From assembly GCA_023375785.1 (NCBI GenBank), contig SZWC01000031.1, positions 432,415-496,414 of the forward strand: a stretch of 64,000 bases of DNA, given 5' to 3'. Shown one piece after another: positions 23,727 to 36,352 of the stretch (the first letter of the stretch is position 1; each line of letters starts with the position of its first letter). The DNA comes from Penium margaritaceum. Its lineage: Eukaryota > Streptophyta > Zygnematophyceae > Desmidiales > Peniaceae. Position numbers and translations under genes: made by a program. Under the pieces are notes generated by a model, which ran no database searches, was not told where the DNA came from, and saw only the letters and a list, made by a program, of their open reading frames with translations.

Positions 23727-26700
23727 ATCACCACTTTGCCGTAGTCAGAGTGGGTTAAGACCACATGCCCTCATGTAGAACTGCTGCTTCTCACGGGTCA
23801 CTTGCTTTGTACAAAAATAAGCAAATTGTTTGTTGGTTGGAGTGCATTCCAGCTTGATAGCACCCTACTGCAGCATGTACCTGAGGAAATGATATGCAAT
23901 GTCAATGTGCTTGGTGCGTGCATGGTGCCCAAGATTCTTGGCAAGTGGGATTGTGCTTCTGTTGTCGACGCGCACAGGAACAAGAACCGCCGCACTCCCA
24001 CTCATCTCACGCATGAGACATTGAAGCCAAACTTCTTTTTTGGCCCTAAAGCTGACACAGACGTACTCAGTTTCTATGCTTGAGGAGTCCACAACCGCCT
24101 ACTGCTTGCTGCAGTTTATGCCACTTGCATTCATGAGGAATAAATGTTTAGAGATGGACTTGCGCTCCTCTGGGTTTGAAGCCCAATCTGCGTCTCTGTA
24201 GCCAATGATTCTGTTGTGGATATTGTTGTAGGTGATGCCGATGTTGATGGTTTGAGTAAGGTAGCGGAATATCCGCTATAATGCCTTTTTGGTGCTCAGG
24301 TCCGGGATTAGCCATGTGCTGGCTCAGAGCGCTCACAGCCTATGCGAGGTCTGGCCTGGTTGCCACTATCAGGCACATGCGACTGCCGACGTTGCTCTTG
24401 TGCTTCTACCGCTCAGTTGCATCTGCTGTTCCACTGAAGCTCACGAGGTACTGTTGTGTCTCGAGCGGTGTGCCGATGGGTTTGGCCTCTACCATGCGAA
24501 ACCCCTGTAAGACATCCTTGACATATCGACTCTGCTGTAGCAGGAGAGAGCGTGATTTGTGGTCACACGTGATCTGGATGCCGACGAAGTTTGACACCTT
24601 CCTGAGATAAGACATCAGGAAGCCCTCTTGCATGGCCTCCTTCAAATCCTGTAGTGCAGACATGATGTTGGAAAGGAGGAGCACGTCATGCACATAGACA
24701 ATGATCACGAGGATCTCATGCCCGTGCGGCCATCTATAGACGCTGTCGTCACTCTCGCTGCGCTCAAACCCCATGCAGTGAAGCGCCGCATCAGACTTCT
24801 GGTTCCAAGAACGCGACGCATGCCTGGGGCCGTACAGGGACTTTTGCAGCTTGCAAACTAGGCGCTCGTGGTCATCCATGACGAACCCCTCCGACTGCTC
24901 CATGTAGATTTCCTCCTTCAAGTCACCATTCAAGAATGACGTCTTTACATCCATGGGGTGAAACTCGAAGTCCTCAGCAGCTACATAAGAGAGGAGTGTG
25001 CCTATAGAGGCAAACGTTGCAATAGGGGCAAACGTTTCTGTGTAGTCGATGCCCTCCTGCTGCGAGTAGCCCTTGGCGACCAGCCTTGCCTTGTACGTAT
25101 CCACGTTACCATCTGCTCCCCGCTTCTTCTTGAATACCCACTTGCACTTGATCACCTTGCGACAAGGTGGACAATAAGTCAGCCCCCACGTGCCATTGTC
25201 CAGCTGCGACCGTCTCTCCTACTACACAGCTTGCGTCCAATCCCCTGCATCTGTTGCGGCCATGGCCTCCTTGTATGACATCGGCTCATCAAAGTCTGTT
25301 GCAACTATGACGTTCATATGTTCTGGTTTCTGCAACATCCAAAAATGACTGCGTTCACCAGGCTTATAGCGCACCATAAGAGGGTACCTACGACCTGGTG
25401 CTGGAGCATTTGCGTGCGACTAGCGCGGTGATGCTGGCACAACTGCTGCTGCTGGTAGTGGTGCATCTTCTTCCTCTTCTTCTACCGATAAGGCCATTGT
25501 ATCTGCTGCATCAGACATGAGAGAGTAGAGTGGTTCTCCCACTGTCAGGGTAGAAGAAGGGTCAAGGGAGTCTAGGTCAAGAAGGGTATGAGCTCCCATT
25601 GCTTCGTGAGTTTTTGGTTCCTATGCCTCTTCGCAAATGATGTTGGTGCCAATTACGTTACTTTTGTGGAAGACGACATCCCTGGAGATGATGACGTGGC
25701 CTGTCTTCCTCTTGTAGTGGCGATAGGCCTTGCTTGCCACGTCATAGCCAATCATCAGCATCTGCGTGCTCTTTGTATCCCACTTTTGCCGCTTCTCCTT
25801 GGGCATATGTATGTGCGCCGGGCTGCCAAATTCATGCACATGATTCCAGCTTGTCTTGTTGCTGAATCATGCCTTGCACATTTACATCTGCTCCAGCACC
25901 TTTGTTGGACCGCGATTCTCAATGTACACTGTTGTACTCACTACTTCAGCGTTGAAGTCGTGGGTGAGCCGAGCCGCGTGCAGCATGGAGTGTGATGACT
26001 AAAAAATGGTGCAGTTGGCTCATTATGGTACACTGTTCTACTACAGCGAGTATGGCGCGGTGCACTTCGCCTTGATGCCAGCTATTACGAGGTTGTCCTG
26101 GAATTCCTTGCTAAGGTACGTGCCACTACGGTCGATGCGCAACGCCTTCACTTTCTTTCTGGTCTGGTTGTCCATCATTGCCTTTAACTCCTTGAACCTG
26201 TCAAAACATTGGTGCTTGGAAGCAAGGTGGTACACGGTAGTGGAACGGTTGAAATCATCAATGAAGGTGAAAACATTCCTGGAGCCTCCAAAGCCGTGGG
26301 TATGTATTGGGCCACACAAGTTTGTGTGGACTACTTATAGTACCTTGTTTGCGCATTCCCATGCTCTAGGAAATCTCTCGCGATGCTGCTTCCCTTCCAA
26401 ACAGCCGATAGACAACAGCTTCTCAAATTTGGAGATGGTGGGCAAGTCACACACCATCTGCTTCGTTCAAAGCTCCTACAAGGCACGCATGCCAATGTGG
26501 CCATAGCACGCATGCCAGATCTTGCCATATGTTGCCTGCACCATTGCTGCAAGACCCTTCTCGCCGAGGATCTTGGTTGCCCCCAGCAGGCGGTACATGT
26601 CACCTTCCTTCACCGACTTGGCCAACTCCTCTCCTTTTTCCTTGTCGAGGATGTAGCCATAGTCATCATCAAGGATGATGCGCATTCCTGTGTTGGTGAG

Positions 26701-28444
26701 AGATGAGCTTGAGAGAAGGTTGAACGCATCATCATGTACATACAGCACGCCATGGAATACTCCCACTTCAATGCCACACGGGGTCTCCAACCACATCTCC
26801 GCAATCCCGATCCGTTTTCCACACACCACCTGGTCATCACCCAAAGCAAAAGGTCGAGGGGGAATTCACAATAACTGCGAGAACCACTCCTTGTTGTACG
26901 TCTGACACTTGGTGCACCTTGAGTCCTTGTACCATGGTGGGTCCACCTTTTCCACCTGCGACATGTCTCATTTCACCATGAAGAGGCGGTCGCTCACCTC
27001 CTTGGCCACGTTCATGTTGTCTAAATGGCGCATGTCGTTTTGGTTCTGGTGTTGGTGCTGCTAACGCTGTTTTGACTGTTGTTGCTGCTGTTGTGGAGGG
27101 TGCTACTTTTGCTGCTGCTGCAATGACTACTGCTGCTACTCCTCGTCCCTCTTGAACTTGAAGAACTCTTTCTTGTAGTGCCCCTCTTTCTGTCATTAGT
27201 GTCACTTTTGTTTCTTTTTGCCTCTCTATTTCCCAGATTACTGCTGTTGCTGGTTGCGTGAGCCCATGGCGACAAACGTTGCTTCATTCCAGCTGCTGCC
27301 ATTACGCTTTGTTGCATTGCGATACAATTATACCTGCTCCAAGTGGATGTAGATGAAGCCGTGGTCGAGAGCCGGCTGGTACTCACGCATCTGTCGCACC
27401 GTGGTGTAGCTTGTTGGGAATCCTCTTAGCAAGAGAAGGATGAAGAGCGTCTCTTCAATTCGGTCGCCGGCCGCTTTGAGTTGCTTCGCCAGCTCCTTTG
27501 CCCTATCCAAGTATGCCTCCATCCCTTCACCACTCTGCATCTTCAACGATATCTTCTTTTCCTCCAAAATCATAAGGAATGCAGGGTCTTTGATCTCATA
27601 CTTCTTGCACAATGCATCCCACCCCTCCTTTGTAATAACCTTGTCACTCACTTACTGAAGATGCGAATTGGACATGGTGTTGACAAGCAACCTATAGGCC
27701 TTACTGTCCTTCTATTTCTACTCCTCATTTGATGCTCCTGTAGTTGTAGATGAATTTGCATCTGATGCACCCTTCTGCGGCATCTTCCCCACCACCACCT
27801 ACGCTTCGGTGATGCCTTTTGCCTGTTGGGGCGGAGCGCGCTCGTGGCCGCTCACCACCTCCCACAAGCCCCTCTCCTCCCAAAGAAGGCGGGTATGGAT
27901 CTTCCAAGACGTGAAGTTGGTGCGCCCTTCCAGCCTTTCCAAGGACAAGGCTGTTGTCACAGCGCTTGCTGCTACTATTTGAGCTTTGGCGATGCTCAAC
28001 GCTACCCTTGGATGGCGGCGCCACCCTTGCTTCCACTGTTGCTTCTGCCAGAACACTATATGACAAAACATGGACTGTAGATGCTAGCACACTGGGAATT
28101 TGGAAAAACGGAGCCCACCATTGGCAAATTCACCTCAGAACCCATCAGATGGACCCATGAAACAGGGTCATCAATGGGGGATTCTAAAAGATATACCCTC
28201 TTGAAAATAGGGTCTGTTTGTGGTCCTACTGCAACTCACACCAGCCAGTTTGTAAACGCCGTTTCTCCCAAACGTACCCATGGAAAGCAAATGTTTTTGC
28301 ACGAATGAAAAGCTTAGAAAAAATACCTCAATTCACATGTGCTACTCTGTAAATGTGACGAAGAAATCCGAAAGTTATGGTCATCATAAGGCAATAGTCT
28401 TACTGAGAGAGAAAAGTGTACCCCTAGCAGACTCTGATACCAAG
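23727..28444 (-). mobile_element. Family B Ty1/copia element B6, interior (minus strand)
   Basis: A full set of internal parts on the minus strand: primer site (28431-28442), leader (about 28430-28015), Gag (about 28015-27030), protease (about 27000-26700), integrase (about 26620-25860), RT (about 25155-24620), RNase H (about 24600-23760) and polypurine tract. Clear pieces: Gag LAKQLKAAGDRIEETLFILLLL, a protease-region GIEVGVFHGVLYVHDDAFNLL, integrase FIDDFNRSTTVYHLASK, and an RT with KCKWVFKKKRGADGN, ARLVAKGYSQQEGIDYTETF, HPMDVKTSFLNGDLKEEI and IVYVHDVLLLSN. The RT is one of the longer readable stretches in the window. It is broken, with about ten breaks. Confidence 0.92.
28431..28442 (-). 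promoter_or_regulatory. Primer-binding site of B6
   Basis: ACTCTGATACCA on the plus strand is the inverse of the family's TGGTATCAGAGC apart from one end base. It sits two bases from the LTR start at 28445. Confidence 0.88.
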
Positions 28445-28773
28445 TGTTGGAACTGGAGTAAAGATGGACCCTTGGAGCAGCCAGTATGTGGGACCGAAAG
28501 GGCATCACTTGTGGTGAAGAATGGTTTTTGAATCACTCAATATGATGGAGTAAATATAGTTCGAGAGCTTGGACAAGTCAGCCCTCTCACAAGCCACAAC
28601 ACTTAGCCATTGAGGCTAAGGCTCACACACTAGAGTCCATAATCTCACACAAGAGAGGAAATCGGCCTAGCAATCAGGCTGACCACTCACACAAAACCTA
28701 GAGAGCTAAAACATAATCTCATGGCAAACGCAATATGCTCACGTAACCCAGAAGCCCATGGAGAATCGTCATG
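28445..28773 (-). repeat. Family B 5' LTR, right part (B6, minus strand)
   Basis: Starts TGTTGGAACTGG (inverse LTR end) and runs through the TATA-like region to about GAATCGTCATGTG. There it is replaced by a piece of family A integrase. Confidence 0.85.
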
Positions 28774-29281
28774 TGCGGAAGAACCAGACTATCCTCACCA
28801 TGACACAAAGCATGCTCTTTGACGCCAAACTCCCACCTTGCTTTTGGGATGAAGCTGCAAGAAGTGCTTGCTACCTTGTGAATCTCACTCCGGCAACCGT
28901 GCTTGGAAGGCATGGTAAGAAGCAGTAAGAGAAGCAGCTCATGACGCCATAGGAGGCTTGGTCAGGGAAGAAGCCAGATGCCCCACACTGGAGGGTCTTT
29001 GTCTGTACTGCGTGGGTAAAGGTCCAAGCAGCAGAAGGAAGTGGCAAGCAGGATGTACGTGCTCAAAAGCATGTAATGGTCAGATACGACACTACACACA
29101 AGGCGTACAAGCTGTGGGACCAAGCGGCTGGAAAGCTCATCAGGAGCCGAGATGTCGAGTTCAAAGAAACGATGCTCAGCAAAGAAGAGTCGCCAGATCC
29201 TGTTCATGCTCCCAAATTGGGAGTGGATTGTGTTCCTTGAGTCAGGTTATGAGGCACCTGAGAAGTGTCAGAAGGTGCCAG
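28774..29281 (+). mobile_element. Family A integrase fragment inside B LTR sequence
   Basis: About 508 bp of family A pol on the plus strand: the C-terminal part of integrase and the linker to RT. It is very close to 43588-44095, sharing even small peculiarities such as the block around AGCAGCTCATGACGCCATAG. Both ends join family B LTR sequence in the same orientation, so it sits like a patch within one LTR. It is a relic with several breaks. Confidence 0.87.
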
Positions 29282-29366
29282 TGAACGATCGGAGCAGGGA
29301 TCTGGTGCTTTCCTGGAACTTGCTCCTGTGGACCTGAAAGTGAGTCGGATGGCTCCTTCTCCAACA
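29282..29366 (-). repeat. Family B LTR left end (minus strand)
   Basis: The last 85 bp of an inverted B LTR, ending TTCTCCAACA, adjacent to the B7 polypurine tract. It is all that remains of the B7 3' LTR at this position. Confidence 0.85.
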
Positions 29367-29385
29367 ATCTCCCACTTTGCCGAAG

Positions 29386-32300
29386 TCAAAGTGGGCTGAG
29401 TCCACATGCCTTCATGCAGAAATGCTGCTTCTCACTGGTCACTGGCTTGGTGCAGAAATCTGCGACCTGCTTGCTGGTTGGAGTAAACTCCAGCCTGATA
29501 GCACCCTCCTGCACCATGTGCCTGATGAAATGATATGCGATGTCAATGTGCTTGGTGCATGCATGGTGCTCACGATTCTTGGCGAGAGCGATTGCGCTCT
29601 GGTTTTCGACGCGCACAGGAACTGGAACTACTGCACTCCCACTCATCTCTGCCATGAGACGCTGAAGCCAAACTGCTTCCTTGGCTCCAAAGCTGAGAGA
29701 GACATACTCAGCTTCTGTGCTTGAGGTGGCCACGATCACCTGCCGCTTGCTACACCAGCTGATGGCCCCACCATTCATGAGGAACACATGTCCAGAGATG
29801 GATTTGCGGTCCTCAGGGTTTGAAGCCCAATCTGTGTTTGTATAGCCGATGATGTTGTTGTCGTTGGCGTTATAGGTGATGCTGATGTTGTTGGCTCCAG
29901 CAAGGTAGTGGAAGATCCGCTTCACTGCTTTCTGGTGCTCAGGTCCGGGGTTTGCCACGTGCTGGCTCACACAGCTAACAGCCTCTGCGAGGTCCGGCCT
30001 GGTTGCAACCATCAAGTACATGAGACTGCCGACGACACTCCGGTACTTCTGCCGCTCAGCTGCATTTGCTTCTCCATTGAAGCTCACGTGGTTTTGCCGC
30101 GTCTCTAGCGCTGTGCCGATAGGTTTGGCCTCTGCCATGCCGAACCGCTGCAAAACATCCTTGATATAGCGGCTCTGTTGCTGCGAGAAAGGGCGTGATT
30201 TGCGGCTACGCGTGATCTGGATACCGAGGAAGTATGATGTCTCTCCAAGATCAGACATCTGGAAGCGCTCCTACATGGCTTCCTTGAATTCTTGTAGTGC
30301 AGACATGCTGTTGGAAAGGAGGAGCATGTCATCCACATACACGATGATGATAAGGACCTCATGCTCATGCTGCCAGCGATAGACGCTGTAGCCACACTCG
30401 CTGCGCTCAAACCCCATGCACTGCAATGCGGCATCCAACTTCTGGTTCCAAGCACGCGATGCTTGCTTGAGGCCGTACAGCGACTTCTGCAGCTTGCAAA
30501 CCAGGTGCTCCTGGCCATCCATGAAAAACCCCTCCGGCTACTCCATGTAAATCTCCTCCTCCAGGTCACCGTTAAGGAAGGCCGTCTTGACGTCCATGTG
30601 GTGGACCTCAAAGTCATCTACTCTTGCATAGGAAAGGAGCGTATGCAGAGAGGCAAACTTGGCAATAGGGGCGAACGGTTTCTGTGTAATCAATGCCCTC
30701 CTGTTGCGAGTAGCCCTTGGCGACCAGCCTCGCCTTGTACTTTTCCAGGTTGCCATCTGCTCCCCGCTTCTTCTTGAACACCCACTTGCACTTGATCACC
30801 TTGCGTCCAGGTGGACGCTCAGTCAGCTCCCACGTACCGTTATCGAGCTGCGACTTTATCTCCTCCTGCACAGCTTGTGCCCAATCTGCTGCATCTGGTG
30901 CTGCCATGGCCTCCTTGTACAACGTGGGCTCATTAGAATCTGGTCTGGTTTCTGGAGCATCCAGAAGTTCCTGCGCTCACCAGGCTTGTAGCGCACCCTG
31001 AGAGGGTACTTGCGACCTGGTGCTGGAGCGTTAGCAGGCGGCTGGCGCAGTGCTGCTGGCACGACTTCTCCTGTTGATGGTGGTGCATCGTCTTCCTCTG
31101 CTTCTGCCGATGAGGCCGCTGTATCTGTTGCATCAGACATGGGAGAGTAGACTGGTTCTCCCACTGTCATAGTGGAGGCAGGATCAGGACAGGCTGGGTC
31201 AGAAAGGATATGTGCTCCCACTGCTTTGTCTCCTGTTGCTTTTGCTGCCTCTTCACAGACAATGTTGGTGCTGATGACATTGCTCTCGTTGAAGACGACA
31301 TCCCTGGAGATGATGACGTGGCCTGTATCCCTCTCGTAGAGGCGATACGCCTTGCTTGCCACATCGTAGCCAATCATCAGCATCTGCACGCTCTTTGCGT
31401 CCCACTTTTGTCGCTTTTCCTTTGGCACGTGCATATGCGCCAAGCTGCCAAATGCGCGAAGATGACCTACGCTCGGCTTCTTGCCGAACCATGCCTCGTA
31501 CGGCGTCATCTGCTCCAGGGCCTTGGTTGGACTAGGATTCTTGATGTACACCGCAGTGCTCACTACTTTGGCCCAAAAGTCGTAGGTCAGCCGAGCCGCG
31601 TGCAACATGGAGCACACCGACTCAACGATGGTGCGGTCGGCACGTTCTGCTATGCCGTTCTGCTGCGCTGAGTATGGCGCAGTGCGCTGCGCCTTGATGC
31701 CTGCTGCAGCGAGGTAGTCCTTAAACTCCTTGCTCAGGTACTCTCCACCGCGGTTGCTGCGCAGCGCCTTGATTTTCTTGCCAGTCTGGTTCTCCACCAT
31801 GGCCTTGAACTCCTTGAACCTGTCAAAGCACTGGTCCTTGGAGGAAAGGAAGTACACAGCAGTGTAATGGCTGAAATCATCAATGAAGGTGAGAAAATAC
31901 CTAGAGCCTCCAAAGCTCTGGGTTTGCATCGGGCCACACAAGTCCGTGTGGACCAGCTCCAGCACCCCCTTCGCGCGCTCCCCTGCTCCCGAGAAAGTCT
32001 CGCGATGCTGCTTCCCCTCCAAACAACCGATGCATAACTGCTGCTCAAAGTTATAGATGGTAGGCAAGTCACGCACCATCTGCTTCGTTTGGAGTTACTG
32101 CAAGGTGCGCATGCCAATATGGCCGTAGCGCGCATGCCAGATTTTGCCATCTGTGGCCTGCACCACTGCTGCAAGACTCTGCTCGCGCGGGATCTTCGTC
32201 GCCCCCAGCAGGCGGTACATGTCGCCTTCTTTCACCGACCTGGCCAACTCCTCTCCTCTTTCCTTGTCGAGGATGTAGCCATAGTCGTCGTCAAAGACGA

Positions 32301-33600
32301 CACGCATCCTGTGTTGGTGAGAGATGACACTGAGAGAAGGTTGAACGCAGCATCAGGTACATACAGCACGCCATGGAACACTCCCACTTCAATGCCACGC
32401 GGGGTCTCCAACCACATCTCCACAATCCAAATCCTCTCAGCATACACCATCCGATCATCACCCAAAGCAATCGGACGGGGGGCAATGGAGAGCAGCTGTG
32501 TAAACCATTCCTTGTGGTGTGTCAGGCTCTTGGTACACCCGGAGACCTTCTTCCACGCCAGATCCACCTTCTCCTTCTCCGACATGTCGGACTTCGCCAT
32601 GAAGAGGCGGTCACGCACCTCCTTGGCGACGTTCATGTTGCCAAAATGACGCACGCCGGTCTGGTTCTGCTGCTGATGCTGCTGACGTTGTTGTGACTGC
32701 TACTGCTGTTGTTGTGGAGATTGCTGCTTTTGCTGCTGCTATTGGTGCTCCTTCTGGTCCCACTTGAACTTGAAGCACTCTTTCTTGTAGTGCCCCTCTT
32801 TGTGGCAGTAGTGGCACTTGCCCTTCTTCTTGCCTCTCTGGTGCCGAGACTGCTGCTGCTGCTGGTTGCGTGAGCCCATGGCCATGAAAGCTGCTTCACT
32901 ACTGCTACTGCCGCCATTGCACTTTGCGCCATTGCGACGCAGTTCTACCTGCACCAGGTGCGTGCAGATGAAGTCCAAGTTGAGCGTCGGCTGGCACTCC
33001 AACGTCTCTTGCACCGTGTCATAGCTCGTTGGGAGTCCCCTCAGCAAGAGAAGGACGAAGCGCGTGTCTTCCACAGGGTTGCCGGCCGCTTTCAGTTGCT
33101 TCGCCAGCTCCTTTGCCCTGTCCAAGTACGCCTCCATCCCTTCGCCACCCTGCATTCTCAATGCCATCATCTTCTCCTTCAAAAGCATGAGGAATGCAGG
33201 ATCCTTGGTCTCTTACTTCTTGCACAATGTGTCCCACCCCTCTTTTGGAGTAGCATTGTCACTCACATACTAAAGATGCGGGTTGGAGATGGTGTTGATA
33301 AGCAGCCTGTAAGCCTGCCTGTCCTTCTTCTTCCACTCCTCATATGCCATCGCTGTAGTTGTAGATGAACTTGCATCTGCTGCAACTCTGTGGCGTCTTC
33401 CCTGCCACCACCTCTGCTACAGTGATGCTTTTTGCCTATGGAGGAGGTGCGCGCTCGTCGCCGCCGACCACCTCCCACAAGCCCCTCTCCTCCAAAAGGA
33501 GGCGGGTACGGATCTTCCAAAACGTGAAGTTGGCGCGTCCTTCCAGCCTCTTCAAGGTCTGGGCTGCTGTTACCATGCCTGCAGCTGCCGTTTTGAGCCT
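29386..33600 (-). pseudogene. gag-pol region of B7 (fossil polyprotein)
   Basis: Gag lies at about 33.6-32.6 kb with a zinc knuckle CHYCHKEGHYKKEC near 32775-32816; such Gag binds element RNA and forms the particle. Protease lies at about 32.58-32.34 kb (SGCTKSLTHHKEWF, then GVLYVPDAAFNLLSVSSL). The integrase zinc region (HARYGHIGMRT, CIGCLEGKQHRE) is near 32.17-32.0 kb and the catalytic core (HTDLCGPM, FIDDFSHYTAVYF, GGEYLSKEF, QQNGIAERADRT) at about 31.97-31.56 kb. RT lies at about 30.88-30.27 kb (KCKWVFKKKRGADGN, HHMDVKTAFLNGDLEEEI, LYGLKQASRAW, VYVDDMLLLSN). RNase H lies at about 30.14-29.39 kb (SLMYLMVATRPDLAEAV, TDWASNPEDRKSISG, SSTEAEYVSLSFGAKEAVW). There is no envelope-like gene. Described as a fossil only. 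Confidence 0.92.
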
Positions 33601-34183
33601 TGGTGATGCTCAGCGCTGCCCTTGAGTGGCGGCGCTACCCCTGCTTCTGCTGCTGCTTGAGCCAGAAATCGGTCTCACAGAAAATGGACTGTAGAGGCCA
33701 GAAGATTGGGAATTTTGAAAAACTGAGCCCACTAATGGATAATTCAGCTGAAAACCCTTTAGATCGACCCATAAAACATGGTCATAAACAGTGGATTTTG
33801 AAAGATATGCCCTCTTGAAAACAGGGTATGCTTCTGCTCCTACTCCAGCTCACACCAGCCAGCTTGTAAACGGCGTTTCTCCCAAATGTATCAATAGAAT
33901 GCAAATATGTTTGCACCAATGAAAAGCTTAGGAAAAATACTTCAATTTGTATGTCCTCACAAGGCGACAGCCTTACTCAAAGAGAAGAGTGTAGCCCTGG
34001 CCGACCTCGTTTTGAACATAACTCTCACTCTGACTGTTCGATCTTCGCGCTCTTGGACTCGTTGAAAAGCTTGTCTTTTGAACTTGAAGATCAAATGGTC
34101 GATCATGAAATTTGGTGAAGGTTTCACCCATAGCCGTCACTCTCAAAGTGACAGCCTGTGCTGGCTGAATGTGGCAGAACTTG

Positions 34184-34195
34184 GCTTTGATACCA
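34184..34195 (-). promoter_or_regulatory. Primer-binding site of B7
   Basis: GCTTTGATACCA on the plus strand, the inverse of the family's initiator tRNA-Met 3'-end site, two bases from the LTR start at 34198. Confidence 0.88.
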
Positions 34196-34197
34196 AG

Positions 34198-34934
34198 TAT
34201 TGGAACTGGAGGAGACGGGGAGCCTTGGAGTAGTGAGCATGTTGGACTGGAAGGGCATCACTTGTGTTCAAGAATGGTTGTTGAATCACTCAAAATGATG
34301 GAGTACATATAGAGCTAGAGCTTGGGCAAGTCAGCCCTCTCACAAGCTACACCACTTAGCCATGAAGGCTAAAGCTCACACACTAGAGTCCATAATCTCA
34401 CACAAGGGAGGAAATCAGCCAAGCAATCAGGCTGACCACTCACACACAACCTAGAGAGCTAGAAAATGCTCTCATGGCACACTCCTAGTGGTCACATGAC
34501 CCACAATCCCATGGAGAATCGCCATGTGTCCATGGCTAGCAACAAGGATCTCACCTCACCTAAAAAGTAAGGAGAGATACCTTTTTCCTAGTCAGCACAC
34601 TCTGACAAGGCAACCCAAGAATATAGGACCGTTTTTGATATTTCTCCCATCAGGTCTTGACCCTGGACCTCTTGCCTTTTTTTTTTCTCAAGCTAAGGCA
34701 TGGAGCCATCGCCCATGGTCACCCGCATATCGGTATTCGATGACCCTGAAAACTTCAAAAATTCATATCTCCCAATCCGACCGTTGGATCGGCCTCAAAC
34801 TTGGACCGTAGACATTTTGTCACCTGATCTTCCCAATGGTGAAGTCTGATCAACCATCGAAGCAGGAATCTGGTACTTTCCTGGAACGTGCTCCTGTGGA
34901 CCTGAAACTGAGCCGGATGGCTCCTTTTCCAACA
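34198..34934 (-). repeat. Family B 5' LTR (B7, minus strand)
   Basis: Complete 737-bp LTR, from TATTGGAACTGG to CTCCTTTTCCAACA on the plus strand. An inverted TATA-like TACATATA is at 34304-34311, consistent with an RNA start about 100 bp from the internal edge. Confidence 0.92.
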
Positions 34935-35572
34935 TGGAGTACATATAAAGCTAGAGCTTGGGCAAGTCAGCCCTCTCACAAGCCACACCACTTGGCCATC
35001 GAGGCTAAGGCTTACACACTAGAGTCCATAAACTCACATAAGGGAGGGAATCAGCCTAGCAATCAGGCTGACCACTCACACACGACCTAGAGAGCTAGAA
35101 AATGCTGTCATGGCACAATCATAGTGGTTACATAACCCACAATCCCATAGAGAATCGCCATGTGTCCATTGCTAGCACACAAGGATCTCACCTCACCTAA
35201 AAAGCAAGGAGAGGTACCTTTTTCCTAGTCAGCACACTCTGACAAGGCAACCCAAGAATCTAGGACCTTCTTGGATATTTCTCCCATCAGGTCTTCACCC
35301 TGGATCTCTTGCTTTTTTTCTTTTCTCACGCTAAGGCATGGAGCCATTCCCCATGGTCACCCGGATATCGGCGGTCGATGACCACGAAAACTTCAAAAAT
35401 TCATATCTCCAAATCCGACCGTTGGATCGGCCTCAAACTTGAACCGTATACATTTTGCCACCTTATCTTTCCAATGGTGGAGTCAAATTGACGATCGGAG
35501 CATGCATCTGGTGCTTTCCTTGAACTTGCTCCCGTGGACCTGAAATTGAGCCGGACGGCTCCTTTTCCAACA
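34935..35572 (-). repeat. Second, partial family B LTR (minus strand)
   Basis: Begins at the TATA region (TGGAGTACATATAAAG) and ends CCTTTTCCAACA, so it lacks about the first 100 bp of the inverted repeat. It lies head to tail with the B7 LTR with no interior between them. Confidence 0.88.
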
Positions 35573-35581
35573 GGTTGCAAT

Positions 35582-36352
35582 TGTCAACCTGCCTGAGGGG
35601 TCGGTCTAGATAACGGGTTCAGACACAATGGTTCCCGCGGACCGCTCTTGGTATTGCAACCAAGAGATGATATCATCCCCAGAGCCAAGGTTCCACACTG
35701 AGCAGTTCATAGGAATGATTTCCTTGCACTGTGTCCTTAGCACCTCGTCACTTTCGTACGAGGAGCGAACTCCTGGGGCTTAGAACAGCCAATTCTCCTT
35801 TAGTGTCTGTCTGTGGTAGACAACTCTGTGAGGAGTCTCAAAGGTAAGAACTATACTTAATGAAAGGCAACTAATAGGTTCTTCTAGTCCTAGAGCCAGC
35901 CTCTAGCCTAGGTGCGTAGTGGCTCCTTGGATGAGCCAGTTTGGGGGCAATCTGGATTGCGTCATCCCCCCTGCCTATATCACGCTCCCTGTGACCGCCA
36001 AGTGGCGCCAGCCACCAGGAAGGACCTTGGAATGTTCTAAGATGTCTTTTAGAACCTTCCTGTCTCCCTTTTGGTCACAAAGAAAGTTAGTCACCGGACT
36101 GGGATTTGACCCAGTGACCTCTCGCTCCAGAGACTAACTCCGGAACGTCTACGCCACAAGGAGTTGTCCTAGGTAGTGTTTTCTGGCTATACTATCCAGA
36201 TTAGACCAAGGGGACTTGCTCCTCAGGAGCAGTGCATGCCTTGTCTATCTGGACCACACTTAGGGGACTTACTCCAAGGGAGCAGTGCATGCCTAGTCCA
36301 TCCTGTGCCTGTCTATATATCAGCCATGGACAAGGAGCATATCAGATCAACA
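35582..36352 (-). repeat. Inverted family A LTR inserted in a family A LTR (target duplication GCAAT)
   Basis: A 771-bp inverted LTR, TGTCAACC...GATCAACA on the plus strand, flanked by GCAAT at 35577-35581 and 36353-36357. Outside it, plus-strand family A LTR sequence continues (GGTTGCAAT left, GCAATACCAAGAGCGG right). No interior is present, so it is a solo LTR. The same arrangement recurs at 48284-49012. Confidence 0.9.

Larger units (their letters stand above)
29282..34934 (-). mobile_element. Family B Ty1/copia element B7, best-preserved B copy (minus strand)
   Basis: Reading right to left: complete 5' LTR (34934-34198), primer site, leader (to about 33600), Gag, protease, integrase, RT, RNase H, polypurine tract and the end of a 3' LTR. 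The order is that of Ty1/copia, with integrase before RT. It is still broken but has the fewest breaks of the B copies, roughly five to eight, and holds the two longest readable stretches of the window (about 407 and 290 codons). That suggests it is the youngest B copy here. A second partial LTR adjoins it at 34935. Confidence 0.93.

Noticed and set aside
34524-35491. Open reading frames of 60-95 codons inside LTRs (for example 34524-34811, 35309-35491)
   Set aside because: They recur wherever the same LTR block occurs, match no protein family I know, and are on the opposite strand to the element. They are chance frames in LTR sequence.
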